From Amanita rubescens (taxonomy: Eukaryota; Basidiomycota; Agaricomycetes; Agaricales; Amanitaceae): a DNA stretch of 64,000 nucleotides. The notes below the pieces were generated by a model, which saw only the letters and a program-made list of their open reading frames with translations, did no database searches and was not told the origin of the DNA. Both the position numbers and the translations under genes were made by a program. The number at the start of each line of letters is the position of its first letter. Position 1 is the first letter of the stretch. Location: positions 1-64,000 of the forward strand of contig WION01000164.1 of NCBI GenBank assembly GCA_015039365.1, given 5' to 3'. This document shows positions 38,070-48,269 of this stretch, piece by piece.

Positions 38070-41000
38070 ATGAAAAATACTGCTAAAGCCTCATCTTCAT
38101 TTGGTAAGTGAAAGCATCTTGGCACCAGCTGCACCACTGACATATATATGTATGACCTGTGAATATCAGATCCAGATCCAGAAATTTTATGGCTTCGGGA
38201 ACGATACAAGTGCCCACATTTTCGTATCCTTGTCATAGGGAGGGCTAATGCAGGCAAGACAACCATCTTAGAGAAGGTTTGTCAAGTAGCCAAGGGCACA
38301 AAGCCTGTCATATATGACGAGAATGGTAAGCAGAGGTCAATCCCATGTTTTATAATTATCACTTAGCTCCTTGTACATAGGTGAACAGTTGCTGCCTTCT
38401 GAGACCCATTTAATACCATCACCTGAGGCAAGTCAGATAATTATGCATAATTGTACTTTGCATATGTGACAATGGCAGAGAGGCATGCATGACATTGTGC
38501 ATCAAATTACATATGATGGAAGCAACTTTATCTTCCATGACTCTCAAGGTTTTGAAGCTGGTGCAATTGAGGAATTGGAGATTGCTTGGAATTTTATTGA
38601 AAAGAGGGCTGCAGAAACTGACCTAAAAAATCAGTTGCATGCAATTTGGTATCTCACTTTGGCTTTACAAAAATGACTGAATAAATTTCTTGTATAGGTA
38701 TTGCATACCCATGGACAGTCCTCGTCCTATTCTGCCCACAGAGCTTGAGTTCTTTAGTAAAGGGACAGGCAAAGGTAAGTTATACATCCCTGATGATAAG
38801 CTATGTCTTGGCTTTCCTCATACACCTTCTTTGTAAGTCATGTGCTGACTGATAATTTGCACTTTTACAGTTCCTTTGGTGGTTGTATTCACCAAATTTG
38901 ATGGGCAAATAATCAAGGAATATGTCGACTTGCCTGATGTGGATGAACATAAGTGGGACAAAGCTAGAGAGAATGCTGAAGCCACTTTTCGGACCATTTA
39001 TCTCCCCAAAGTCTTGAATACCCAATATCCTCCTAAGGGATATGTGCAATTGGAAGGTAACAATGACAAAATTGACTCCTGAAAAATAGAGATAATGTTG
39101 TTCAACAGACATGGATTTATCAGAGAAGAACTGTCCTGAATTGACTGAGACAACTGCTGATGCAATTGATGACATTGGCATACAGCAGCTGTTTGTTTCA
39201 ACACAGATGAATAATCTGAACCTCTGTGTTAAATCTGCACTTCAGTGAGGATGACATCCATAATATCACTTTCAAATATTTACCATTCTCAGACATGTTG
39301 TGGATTCTGAATTCTTCTGGAGATATGTTGTTCTTACAGTTCTCACTAAGTTTCCTCATTTTTGGGTGTGCATTTATTTCCAAACAGTGACAAAATATAG
39401 TGAAAACTTACCTGAGAACAGGTGAACAAAAGGGTCAGTGTCCTTTATGTAAGATGACCACTACCTTCAATAAGCAAATGAAACAGTTTGTAAGTAAAAT
39501 CTTAATCCCCTTTCATGACAATCTGGTTACCCATGCTTCAGAAATCCTTGAATGAAGTGACAGTGAGCTACATACATATCATCATGTCTTTTGTAACAAG
39601 AGCTAATGACATGGATGAAGTGGGTAGGTAGCATTGAACCAGATAAATAAGATCTTTTCTCATACCCAACAGTTTGTGAGTGATGATGATGATATGCTCT
39701 GTTGCTCAACAGGTCTCTAACTTGATCAACAGGCAGTGGGTGACATTCCATAACTTATGGCAGCATCTTAGCCTTCATTGTATGACAAACAGGAAGTAAG
39801 TTAAGCTGCTTTGTAAGCAGTCCTACCACACTCAATTGTAAAATCAACAGGCAGTGAGCAGCACAATTTATTTTTTCTGTTTTCATTCATTTGAAACCAC
39901 ATCCTTCTGCTTGCAGAAAGTATGTGTCATTGCAGAAGTGTGTGTCTCTTGTGTGACCTGATCAAATGAACAACAGAAAGTTGGTGACACTATTTTATTT
40001 GTGCAACCATCTCCCTCTAAAGTTGTCATCACATGAACAACAGCAAGTCAGTGACATTGCCATCTTTAAATATATATATTTTATGGTATAACAGGCAGTA
40101 AGTGAAAACATTAATTTCTTCATGCATGTCACATGATCCTCATCTTGCAACCAATAGGATGTGGGTGACACCTGTTTTACAGGGCAATCTCATAATATGT
40201 ATCTGATTCTGAGGCCAACAGAGAGTCAGTGACATTGCACCTCCTGGACAGCCAGACTCAACAGATCCCATTTCCCATTCCATAGGAAGTTAGTAACACC
40301 AGTCATTCTTTTAGAGTGGCATAACTCATCATATTCCCATGACCTGCAGAGGGTGTGCTATTTTCAAGTTCCTTTCAAGTAATTTGCTTCAACTTGCAAC
40401 ATGATTAATAGGAAGTAAGTAAAACAGCTCTTGTTCAAACAAATAATCTTACACATGAGTAACAGTTTGTGAGAATGTTTATTTCAAGGAAATTGACAGT
40501 TACATTTAATTGTGTACAGTTTGTAAGCTAAACTTTATTGCTTCTGCATGACCACCTCATTGCATCATACTGTAGGAAGTGAGTTGATGCTGTATTGATG
40601 CATGACATCTCATTGTACAGCAAACAGGATGCAAGTAGCCTTCCATTATTGCCTCCAAGACAGTAATTGTCTCATCTCTTCACACTTGTATAGATGGATA
40701 AGAGAAAAGCAAGTTCATTCATTTTACTAACAATTTCATGATGATGATGATTGAATAATTTAAAGGAAGCAAGTGACACTACCATATTCTCCACTATTCT
40801 GATCATATTGATTTTCAATGACCTATAGCTAGTGAGTGATAATGCATATTCCTTTGCCATATGTGCCAATTTGAGCAATAGACTGTGAGTCAGATCCTTC
40901 TCTGTCTTGTTATTGGCTTCAATGTGCCATCCAATGAACAGTATGTAAGTGAAGCCCCACAGTTCTCTGAAAGACAGTCTCTTCATATTTTTGATATGTC

Positions 41001-43380
41001 CTTGAACAGGGAGTGAGTGATATACATATGTATTCCTGAGGGCCAATTTCTTCACACTTTGTTCTAATAGGCGGTGAGGATCATTATACATTTCTGAAAT
41101 GCAGTCTCAACTATGACCAACAGTGGGTGGGTGCATACACTACTAAGTCTCATCCTTTTTTACCTGTGATCAACAGGATGTGAGTATTGTTTCAAATTTT
41201 CAGAACTACAGTTGCATTACCCTTTATTATGACAAACAGCGAGTTAGTAACAATGTGTACTGATTGGCAAAATAATCTGATCAATGTGTCCTATGATTAA
41301 CAGCAAGTAAGTGACCTTGGGCATTTCCTTGAAATATCTGATATTCTTGTGCAACCAATAGGAGGTGGGTGAAAATATACTTTCTTTCTACAATGATGCT
41401 TCATTCCATCTTCTGGTGTGACCATCAGTATGTGAGTAACATTCAGTGTAGCACAACTTTGAAAGTCTCTCTTATCACATCTTCCCCCATGACCCAATAG
41501 CATGTGAGTAATATTGCATATTTATTCAAACAAGGTACATCATGCCATATTCCTCTGTAATCAACAGAAAGTGTGTAGCTTTCTGACAGAATGTCTCACC
41601 ACACCTGTTTTATAATGAACAGGTAGTGAGTGACAATGCAAATTTTCTGTCAAGCCATCTCTTCACATTTCCCCCTAATTAACAGAATGTGAGCAACTTA
41701 GCACATTTTTCTGAAACAGTTGCATATGAATTTCAATAAACAGGATGTGAGTCTCATGGAATGCTTCTCTGAGACCCCACAACATAGTAATACCATCCCC
41801 CATAATTAATGAACAGGATGTGAGGTCATTGAAATGTTTTCTGAAATGCTGTTTTATCACATCTTCTCTTATGACCAACAGGAAGTGAGTATCATTGCAG
41901 TGTTTTTGAAGCCAATATCATTATATCCTTTCCTTGTGGTCAATAGTATGTGAGTGATGTTACATAATTTTTTTGGAATTATACATTCAACTTTACCACA
42001 AATAGATAGTGAGTGACATGTTGCACCAAACTCCTATGTATCTCCTTGCATTTCCCATGAGCAGCAAGTGAGTGATACTGCATGATTTTCTGAAAGTAGT
42101 CAATGCTCTTATGATAAATAGCTTGTGAGTGGCATTGCACATTGTCTAAAAGGCTCATTCATGCGTGGGCAACAGGCAGTGGGTCACATCATTAGATATT
42201 TGCCTGAAAATTAAAACATCACATCTTTTGTAACCAACAGCATGTGGGTGTCATTACACATTTTTCTAAGAGGTCATCTGATCATGTCTGTTCACATGAT
42301 GAATAGAAAGTGAGTGATAATATCTGCTTTCTGAGAGGTTATTTCAACTTATTTTGTGACCAACAGGTAGTGAGTGACATTTCACCTCTTCAATATGAAG
42401 CTGTCTCATCACATTTTATCCTATGACTAACAGCAAGTGAGTGATATTGCTCTGAAAAGTAGCCTCTTCACAACCCTCCTTATGACAAACAGAAAGTAAG
42501 TAATATTTCCACATCTCTCTGAAAAGCAATGCCAACACACTTTTTCCCAGGTAGTGAGTGACATTACCATTTTCTGAATGTAATGCCAAAACATTTCTAT
42601 GACCCATGGCAGGCAGTGAGTGGAACTGCACAACTTCTGGAAGTATTTCCATTTATCAACAACAGAAAGTAAGTTTCATTGAATATTGTTGAAAGGCAGC
42701 TCACAATTTTGGTTGATCCTTAGAAAGTGTGTGACATTGTTCATCTGATCTCCCATTGCATCACAATCATTTTATGGATGTTAGACAGTGAGAACACAGC
42801 CCTGCACCTTTAACACCTTGTCTGATCCCACTTTGTCTTAGATTGTGAGACACCATTTTAATGCTTTGCATCTGACCCTTGTGACCATTATGACTTTACA
42901 GGTAAGTAACTGTTGGTGGGAGACATTACCAATCTTGACATTGATTGATGTAGTGTGTAAGTCCAATGATACATTGAAAACTTCCTATCTCATTGTCAGC
43001 CTGAACTTTTCTCCTTGTTTGGAGATCCAAAATCAGAAACATTTTCAATAACTGTATGAGCTGAATTTTTACCTTATGTTAAATAACTTTTGATTTCTGT
43101 GCCAACAAGCCTGCCACCTGCCAAGTCTTAGCTGGTAGTCTATACCACCTCATTCACCATATTATAATGCTAATAGGCTCAAGCAACTGTAATCATTGCC
43201 AAGCTATCATTTTGGATAAACAAGCCATTTATAAAATCAGTGATGGAGGCCTTGGACCAATTCAAGAGCCACTCAGAATATGTGCAAAAATTGAAGGATT
43301 GCATTACTTCTGAGTCTATGCCCTTGGATCATGGTGAATTGGTTGCATTCCTGTACAAGCAAGTTACCAAAATGATTTAA
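38070..43380 (+). CDS. G-domain GTPase with single-codon exon array (microexon gene 1)
   Basis: Head exons: 38070-38103, 38170-38325, 38381-38427, 38479-38648, 38698-38774, 38871-39056, 39109-39244, 39293-39365 and probably 39422-39433. They encode G-R-A-N-A-G-K-T-T (P-loop), D-S-Q-G (G3) and T-K-F-D (G4), so a GTP-binding domain is clear. The middle is the array described separately: 54 three-base exons plus exons of 21 (39542-39562), 21 (39603-39623) and 15 bases (40694-40708). The tail exons 43000-43053 (P-E-L-F-S-L-F-G-D), 43110-43134 and 43177-43380 (A-K-L-S-F-W-I-N-K-P) match paralogs 2 and 3. In this copy the join between the last two exons is out by one base, since the acceptor adds a G, so the last 68 codons may be frameshifted or differently spliced. 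Function is unknown; the array encodes a charged, probably helical stalk. Confidence 0.75.
39487..42956 (+). other. Single-codon exon array of gene 1 (54 triplet exons)
   Basis: From TTT at 39487-39489 to TGT at 42954-42956 the unit 'acceptor AG, three bases, donor GT' recurs about every 61 bp. Examples: GCA 39733-39735, GAA 39793-39795, TAT 40942-40944, GGA 41010-41012, GCG 41071-41073, TGG 41124-41126, CGA 41240-41242, ATT 42842-42844. Typical unit: 'gaccaacag' then a codon then 'gtgagtgacattgca'. Each gap has a branch-point-like TGAC, TGAT or CTAAC about 5-15 bases before AG. Decoded, the run before the 15-base exon reads F-F-A-E-A-K-K-Q-A-D-R-E-R-E-F-F-E-D. After that exon comes E-L-T-Y-G-A-W-D-R-Q-E-Y. 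No triplet is a stop. Between ATT and TGT the acceptor at 42,901 touches the donor at 42,902 with no base between. Confidence 0.8.
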
Positions 43381-43774
43381 TGAATGGTGCGTGATTTATC
43401 TACAATCAATACTATGCATTTATTTAAGGCAACATGAAGTACTACCTGTGGATCACAGCTCTTATTTTCTCCAATATGCCTTCCTTTGTTGTACAACCAC
43501 ATCCAATTTCATGCTGATATAGAAATATATTGTTTACGGGATCCAATGTTGATGCTGTAGTAAATGGGATGCATGTTTCACATCCCAGGTGAAACGAGAT
43601 TATCCGGCTAACTCCCAAAAGCCACACCTGGTTCAGTCTCACCAATGCTACGCTACCAGGCCGGCAACCACCGCAGCCATATCACCAAACATCTCCTTGA
43701 CATCTCCTTACTCTCCGTCACTTTTCAACATTGCCTCCATCATGATTCACAACCTTTACACAGAAAAGATTATT
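43381..43774. other. 3' flank of microexon gene 1
   Basis: No gene seen. CpG dinucleotides become frequent again from about 43,540, marking the right edge of the CpG-poor segment. Confidence 0.4.
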
Positions 43775-44235
43775 AAGTACATTAATTAAGCATAGAATAT
43801 ATGACACAACATGTAGGCATGCCCGATTCGAGTGCAATGGAACGAGTAAGCACGCAAAATGATGTTGGCCAAAAGGTGAATCGCTGGTGAGGTTGCATGC
43901 ATTGAGATAAATTTGAACTGAACTGGGTTAGGACCCACATTCAGGTTATTGCGCCAATGTTACACGCATTGGGCGAAAGTTTAATTCTCCCGTTAGGCGG
44001 TATTGTCTCTGATCGTTTTCGAGACACATAGGTTTCATTGTCCACAGGGCATAACTTGACGGCAACACTGTTGGCTGGTGGTGCGAGAAACCTTCCTCCA
44101 ACGGCCACGGATTTCAACTCCGAATTTAACGACATTTCAGGTGCCATCAAGAAACGATGTACATCAACCAAACAATCAAAGGATCCAGCGAGCATAAATT
44201 CAGTTTCATTCGTCTTCATGATCTCCGTCTAGAAA
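43775..44235 (+). repeat. Block Y, first copy
   Basis: About 450 bp resembling 45,635-46,230 in the same orientation. Shared stretches are 'gacacaacatgtaggc', 'gatgttggccaaaaggtgaat', 'aacgccaatgtta'-like, and 'ggatccagcgagcataaatt' against 'ggatccggtgagcgtaaatt'. No supported coding content; the type of element is unknown. Confidence 0.5.
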
Positions 44236-44390
44236 CCATGACAGGACCAGAATTGCGGCCGCAGTCCCTCGGGTTTAAGGATCCAACCTAATGAGGTTGA
44301 TCAACGATGAAACGGTCATGTTATATATGTGCATACCGAATAGCTGGATTAACCAATTGAAAATGGCATCTCAGGTAGATAAGATACAAC
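44236..44390 (-). pseudogene. Carboxylesterase fragment
   Basis: 'gaattgcggccgcagtccctcgg...ggatccaacctaat...caacgatgaaacggtcat' matches the esterase exon encoding R-S-D-P-K-T-P-E-E-L-Q-P-Q-F (for example 32,000-32,070), minus orientation. Only this piece of the gene is present. Confidence 0.6.
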
Positions 44391-44399
44391 TGTTTTAGT

Positions 44400-44690
44400 T
44401 GTGGGTGGATTGCCGAGGAGCTTTGGGGGGCGTGTAAAGCTCCTGAATTGGTTGCCTGGTGCATTGCGAACAAACAGGGAGCGGAATTCCGTCCTAGTAA
44501 AAGTAGCCGACACAATAACAGATCGTCGTCACCATGCACATAGAGAATGTGGCTACAAGACGGTACCGCAGCCACGTATCACGCATGTTTCGGAAAAAGG
44601 CATCTTGATGTTATAAACAACGCCGGATCGGCCAGGACATCAGCTAACGATATGGGTTACATCGACGAAAAGGACAAGATAGATGCCCAC
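44400..44690 (-). pseudogene. 7TM gene fragment
   Basis: 44,515-44,650 is a diverged copy of 33,705-33,840 ('gatcgtcg.taccatgcac.tagagaat', 'ggcaaggacatcagcta' against 'ggccaggacatcagcta'). It covers the 7TM block A-D-V-L-A-D-L to V-T-T-I-V. Stops interrupt the frame. Confidence 0.65.
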
Positions 44691-44879
44691 GTACTATTAT
44701 AATATCGCGAGTGCGTCTACGCGCCCAAAACAAATTTGACGATTGTATCGAATGCGACTCGTGTGTTTCCCGTTCCCATCCCTTACCATTCGCGATGTCC
44801 ATCTACCTAATCTCCGAGTAAATAAGCAGGTTCACCATGTACCACAGAATCAATACACGTACCTGTACAGTATGCTAAA

Positions 44880-45580
44880 CCTTCACTTCTCCTGTGGGGC
44901 TAGTAGTGCTTTGGATCTGGTTTTTGCCTCAGCATGCTGACAATGGCGGAGGAAACAGATGGAGAAAAACGCACGGAGCAGTACTGGCAGGTGTCGGGTA
45001 GATATCATCGCAGGATAAGTATTTCATGGTTGTTACGCTCTTCGTCTCTTGTTTTCAGGGCTAACTTGGGTTTCGACTCGGCACCCTGGCATTGATGGTT
45101 GGTTGATCATGGACCTCGGTAACACTTGGTGGAGGTTGGATGGGCGGGGGAGACAGTTTTTGGTAGCAGGACCCGCGGGTATGTTTGTGGTGATGCTGCG
45201 CAAACCAGGCATTTGCAATTGCAGGTAAAGCAGGGTGTAGAGTGGGAGGCGAGTTGCAAGAACGGCCAAGTAGCCGGGAGGCGAGGGCGACAAATCAGGA
45301 GCGGAATCGTTATGTGGGTGTCGGTTGGTGAGCTTCGATTGTCTCCGCTCGGCTCCGACTTGACAAGATATCCAAATTTGGCTACTCTTCTGCAGAACTC
45401 TCCTTTCGCCGCTGCATGAACTTGCCTCAAAGTCTGCAGATCTTTCGCACATCAGGAGCACGAGTCCGGACTAAATCAATCTCTCGAATAAAACTACCAG
45501 ATCCGAACCTCACTATCTGCACGTAAGTACTAATCCAACCATGCGAGCAAATGTGTTCTTTCAAACCTGATCCGATTGCA
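44880..45580 (+). repeat. Block X', second copy of the 37.2-37.8 kb flank
   Basis: Direct, diverged copy of 37,190-37,815 with insertions. It is followed after about 55 bp by block Y'. Open frames here (for example the minus-strand frame 45,461-45,033) lack paralog support and are not called. Confidence 0.5.
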
Positions 45581-45634
45581 TGTTATCACCAGATACAGGT
45601 TAACGTGTTCAATCGTACACTAGGACACACTCGA

Positions 45635-46230
45635 GTACATTAAGCGTATGGAGAACACGACACAACACGTAGGCCTGCCTGGTACTTGCACGCAAGCGAA
45701 AAGATGTCGGCCAAAAGAAGGTGAATGGCCGGTGTGGGTACACGTGTCGTGATAAATTCGAATTGAACCGGGGTCCCCACGTTCCGGTTCGTCATTACGC
45801 CAATATTACGTGCAGTGTTGAGTGGAGAAATGAATTATCCCGATAAGCGGTACGGTCTCTGCAGCTGCGTGTAAAGTCACAGGAGAACGTAATTCCGCAG
45901 GAATCTCTTGGCTTGTGACCTCCGAACGCTCACGCGACACCAACAACGTGAGTAGGCCAGTCAGACTCTGCCTCCGTTCTAAAACAAGTATATATCTGAC
46001 TAAAGCCATACATTTATGTACAGTGCCCTTGATCTATCCCTATCGGGTCTTGAACGGAATCCAATCGATTTCCCACATCTGACTCGCTTCCATAATGGCG
46101 TTTTCCAACGCTCACGGATTTGGTGTATTCAACTCCGAATTTTGATTACAATCATTAAGAAACGACTTCCGTCAACCAAATCATCAACGGATCCGGTGAG
46201 CGTAAATTGGTTCGGGTTCAAGTTCTATTA
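45635..46230 (+). repeat. Block Y', second copy
   Basis: Direct, diverged copy of block Y (43,775-44,235). Together with X' it forms an X-Y arrangement without a microexon gene between the two blocks. Confidence 0.5.
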
Positions 46231-46251
46231 TTCTAAACTTGGCCTCAAAAG

Positions 46252-46569
46252 GTGGAAATGCAAATGAACAATACACTATGGGTGAGCCTCGTTCGGATGG
46301 AAAATAATCTTTCGGAATACCAAAAAAAGGTCTATCGCAGAGCAGTAACGTATCTGAAAACCAAATCAACTATGTCACAAAACATCACCTATAATCCCTC
46401 GAGTCCCATTAGCGCCAACATTAACGCCACTCCTGGTCCATCAAGTAGGTCCATCTATGATTCCATCTTCTCAACATTCTTTCAATCAAGAAGCGACACG
46501 CAAAACTCTATGCCCGGGACAAGCGACGCTCGTTGGCATGAAGCCGTAAGCACGTCCAAGTCTCTTTAA
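46252..46569 (+). CDS. Small hypothetical protein
   Basis: An open frame of 105 codons with N-Y-N-P-S-S-P and Ser/Thr-rich composition and no recognised domain. A shorter start (M-S-Q-N-I-T) lies at its codon 41. No paralog or splice evidence supports it, so it may be chance. Confidence 0.2.
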   Translation: MEMQMNNTLWVSLVRMENNLSEYQKKVYRRAVTYLKTKSTMSQNITYNPSSPISANINATPGPSSRSIYDSIFSTFFQSRSDTQNSMPGTSDARWHEAVSTSKSL

Positions 46570-47163
46570 TTGGATCAAGTAGTATAATAATTACCCTCTA
46601 GATGCAAAAGCTCGTAGCTGGTCCTGCCAAAGGGAAACGGGGACAGCACTTGGGATATTTGACTTTGAGCTGAGGATTGAATAATAGCTAACTGCATATG
46701 GCTGAGTCTTCGCGGTCATTATAGGCTCTTCAAATAGTCATCCCTTGTGATGGGTCTCAGCATCATCTGATAGTTACCACGATAGTGAGATATCCTTCCC
46801 CGGGATTATTCAGGTCAAGCCTTGTGACTAGCGTACGGTTGGTGCGTAGGCACTTCGAGGGGCGGGCGACGTGGTCTGTTTTGCCTCGACGTCAACCGGT
46901 GTTATATAGTACTTGTAGATCCGAACGAGAGTACATAATGTAATCGCGATCGACGCCGTGTGAAAAGTGATCAAGGCACCGCCACGTGGATCTGAGTGAA
47001 CAGTTGACCTCCGCCGCTTTTAAGAGAGTCAAAGCTCAATGCCTCGCGTCATCCTGGTATGCACCCAATCTCCCCACATCCGCCATCCTCATCACCCTCC
47101 TCCCAGAAACCCCCGGTTGAGGATGTCCAGCGTATTCCCATTAGCGTCACGGCGTCGCGGAGC
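46570..47163. promoter_or_regulatory. Upstream region of the coiled-coil gene
   Basis: About 590 bp without a supported gene; 'gtgttatatagtac' near 46,900 is TATA-like. An alternative first exon beginning at an ATG at about 47,039 (M-P-R-V-I-L, donor gtatgc) is possible. Confidence 0.3.
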
Positions 47164-48269
47164 ATGAGTGGAGAAAAACCTGGAGTATGTTCATCACCTG
47201 ATGCACTTTGACGCCTAGCATTCACACTTCGCGATTAGGCTGCACAACGAACGACAAGTACAAAGTACAAGGAAAAGTATGTTTCATGCTTATCTCCGAC
47301 CGGATTACTAACGAATTGGGGTGACTAGGTTCAACGCGATGCGACAGAAATATGAACAGGTCACGGCGGTAAGCGGTGCCATCCTTTCACCTTTCACCAT
47401 CATCAGACCCTGAGACGCCCTTCCAAGAGACACGAGGACTATCAACGCGAGATAGAAACGGCCAACGCAAAGATTAAAAAGCTTCAAGCGGAGAACGAGT
47501 ACGTGTCTTACTATACCCGTCATCTGACTCGTCTGACACCGCTTAGCCTCCTCCTCGACGTCATCTCGTCTGGCGCAGTCAACGTCTACCCCTACCCACC
47601 ACCCACAGAACCTCCGCAACCCAACTTTCATCACCCTCCCCACCCTTACCCGAACCCTAACCTTCCGACTCCATATAGTGGCCGACCACAGGAAAGCACC
47701 CCTAACAACAGTTATCCGCATGGCCAACTTCCCCCTCCGCCCCTTCCTCAACCAAACACCCGCCATCACCCTTCTCCCCATCCTCACGTCCACCCTCATT
47801 CACATCAACAACACCCACACCACCGCTCCCCTCACCTGATCCAAGTCAATGGAGGCGGGCCTGGGCCTGGCCCAGGTACAGGTACGGGAACATCAACCCA
47901 AGGGTCAGGCGGAGCAGCAAGAAACGGCTACCCGGGTATATCCACTTCACACACTAGAACCATGCCAATGGAGGTGCGTTACGCGTTATTACGTTTTTTC
48001 TCCCTCGCGACTGCCACGCTCACACTAACCCCCTTTTTTTTTTTTCTTTTTCGCGCGTATAGTCACATGAACGGAATATGGTTGGACCGGCGCCTTTACC
48101 ACCTCCGCTTTCTTTGCCTTCGTCGGTGGGTGCTGGGCCACAGGCTCAGACGCACGCGGGAGGACGAGGGTCAACACCAAACCCTAGTGGGAGAGCGCGG
48201 CCGACGCCGACGCCACCTCCACGTCCCCCGTCTCCAGAGTACCGCGAGCCCAACGGGCGACATAACTAA
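47164..48269 (+). CDS. Coiled-coil, His/Pro-rich nuclear-type protein, unknown family
   Basis: Exons 47164-47184, 47239-47276, 47329-47368, 47407-47498, 47547-47973 and 48063-48269 join in frame. The N-terminal part is a coiled coil (K-Y-K-E-K-F-N-A-M-R-Q-K-Y-E, then I-E-T-A-N-A-K-I-K-K-L-Q-A-E-N-D-L-L-L-D). A long low-complexity region follows, rich in Pro, His and Asn (residues about 75-195), then a Pro-rich tail with P-P-P-R-P-P-S-P. A coil followed by disorder is common in chromatin or transcription complex subunits of fungi, but I do not recognise the family. It is convergent with the HSF gene. Confidence 0.65.

Noticed and set aside
39400..42900. Array with a regular 12-18 base core every 60 bp looks like a CRISPR or satellite repeat
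   Set aside because: The core is exactly a splice acceptor and donor around a triplet, the spacers are themselves similar, the host is a eukaryote, and triplets align with paralogs and join to coding exons at both ends.
45033..45461. Minus-strand open frame of 142 codons
   Set aside because: It overlaps block X', is not open in the paired block X, and has no recognisable domain.
46600..46660. 'aaaagctcgtagctgg' resembles a phrase of small-subunit rRNA
   Set aside because: Only about 15 bases match what I recall; the flanks do not continue as rRNA.
47308..47799. Minus-strand open frame of 163 codons
   Set aside because: It is the antisense of the coiled-coil/His-Pro-rich gene, whose exons join in frame.
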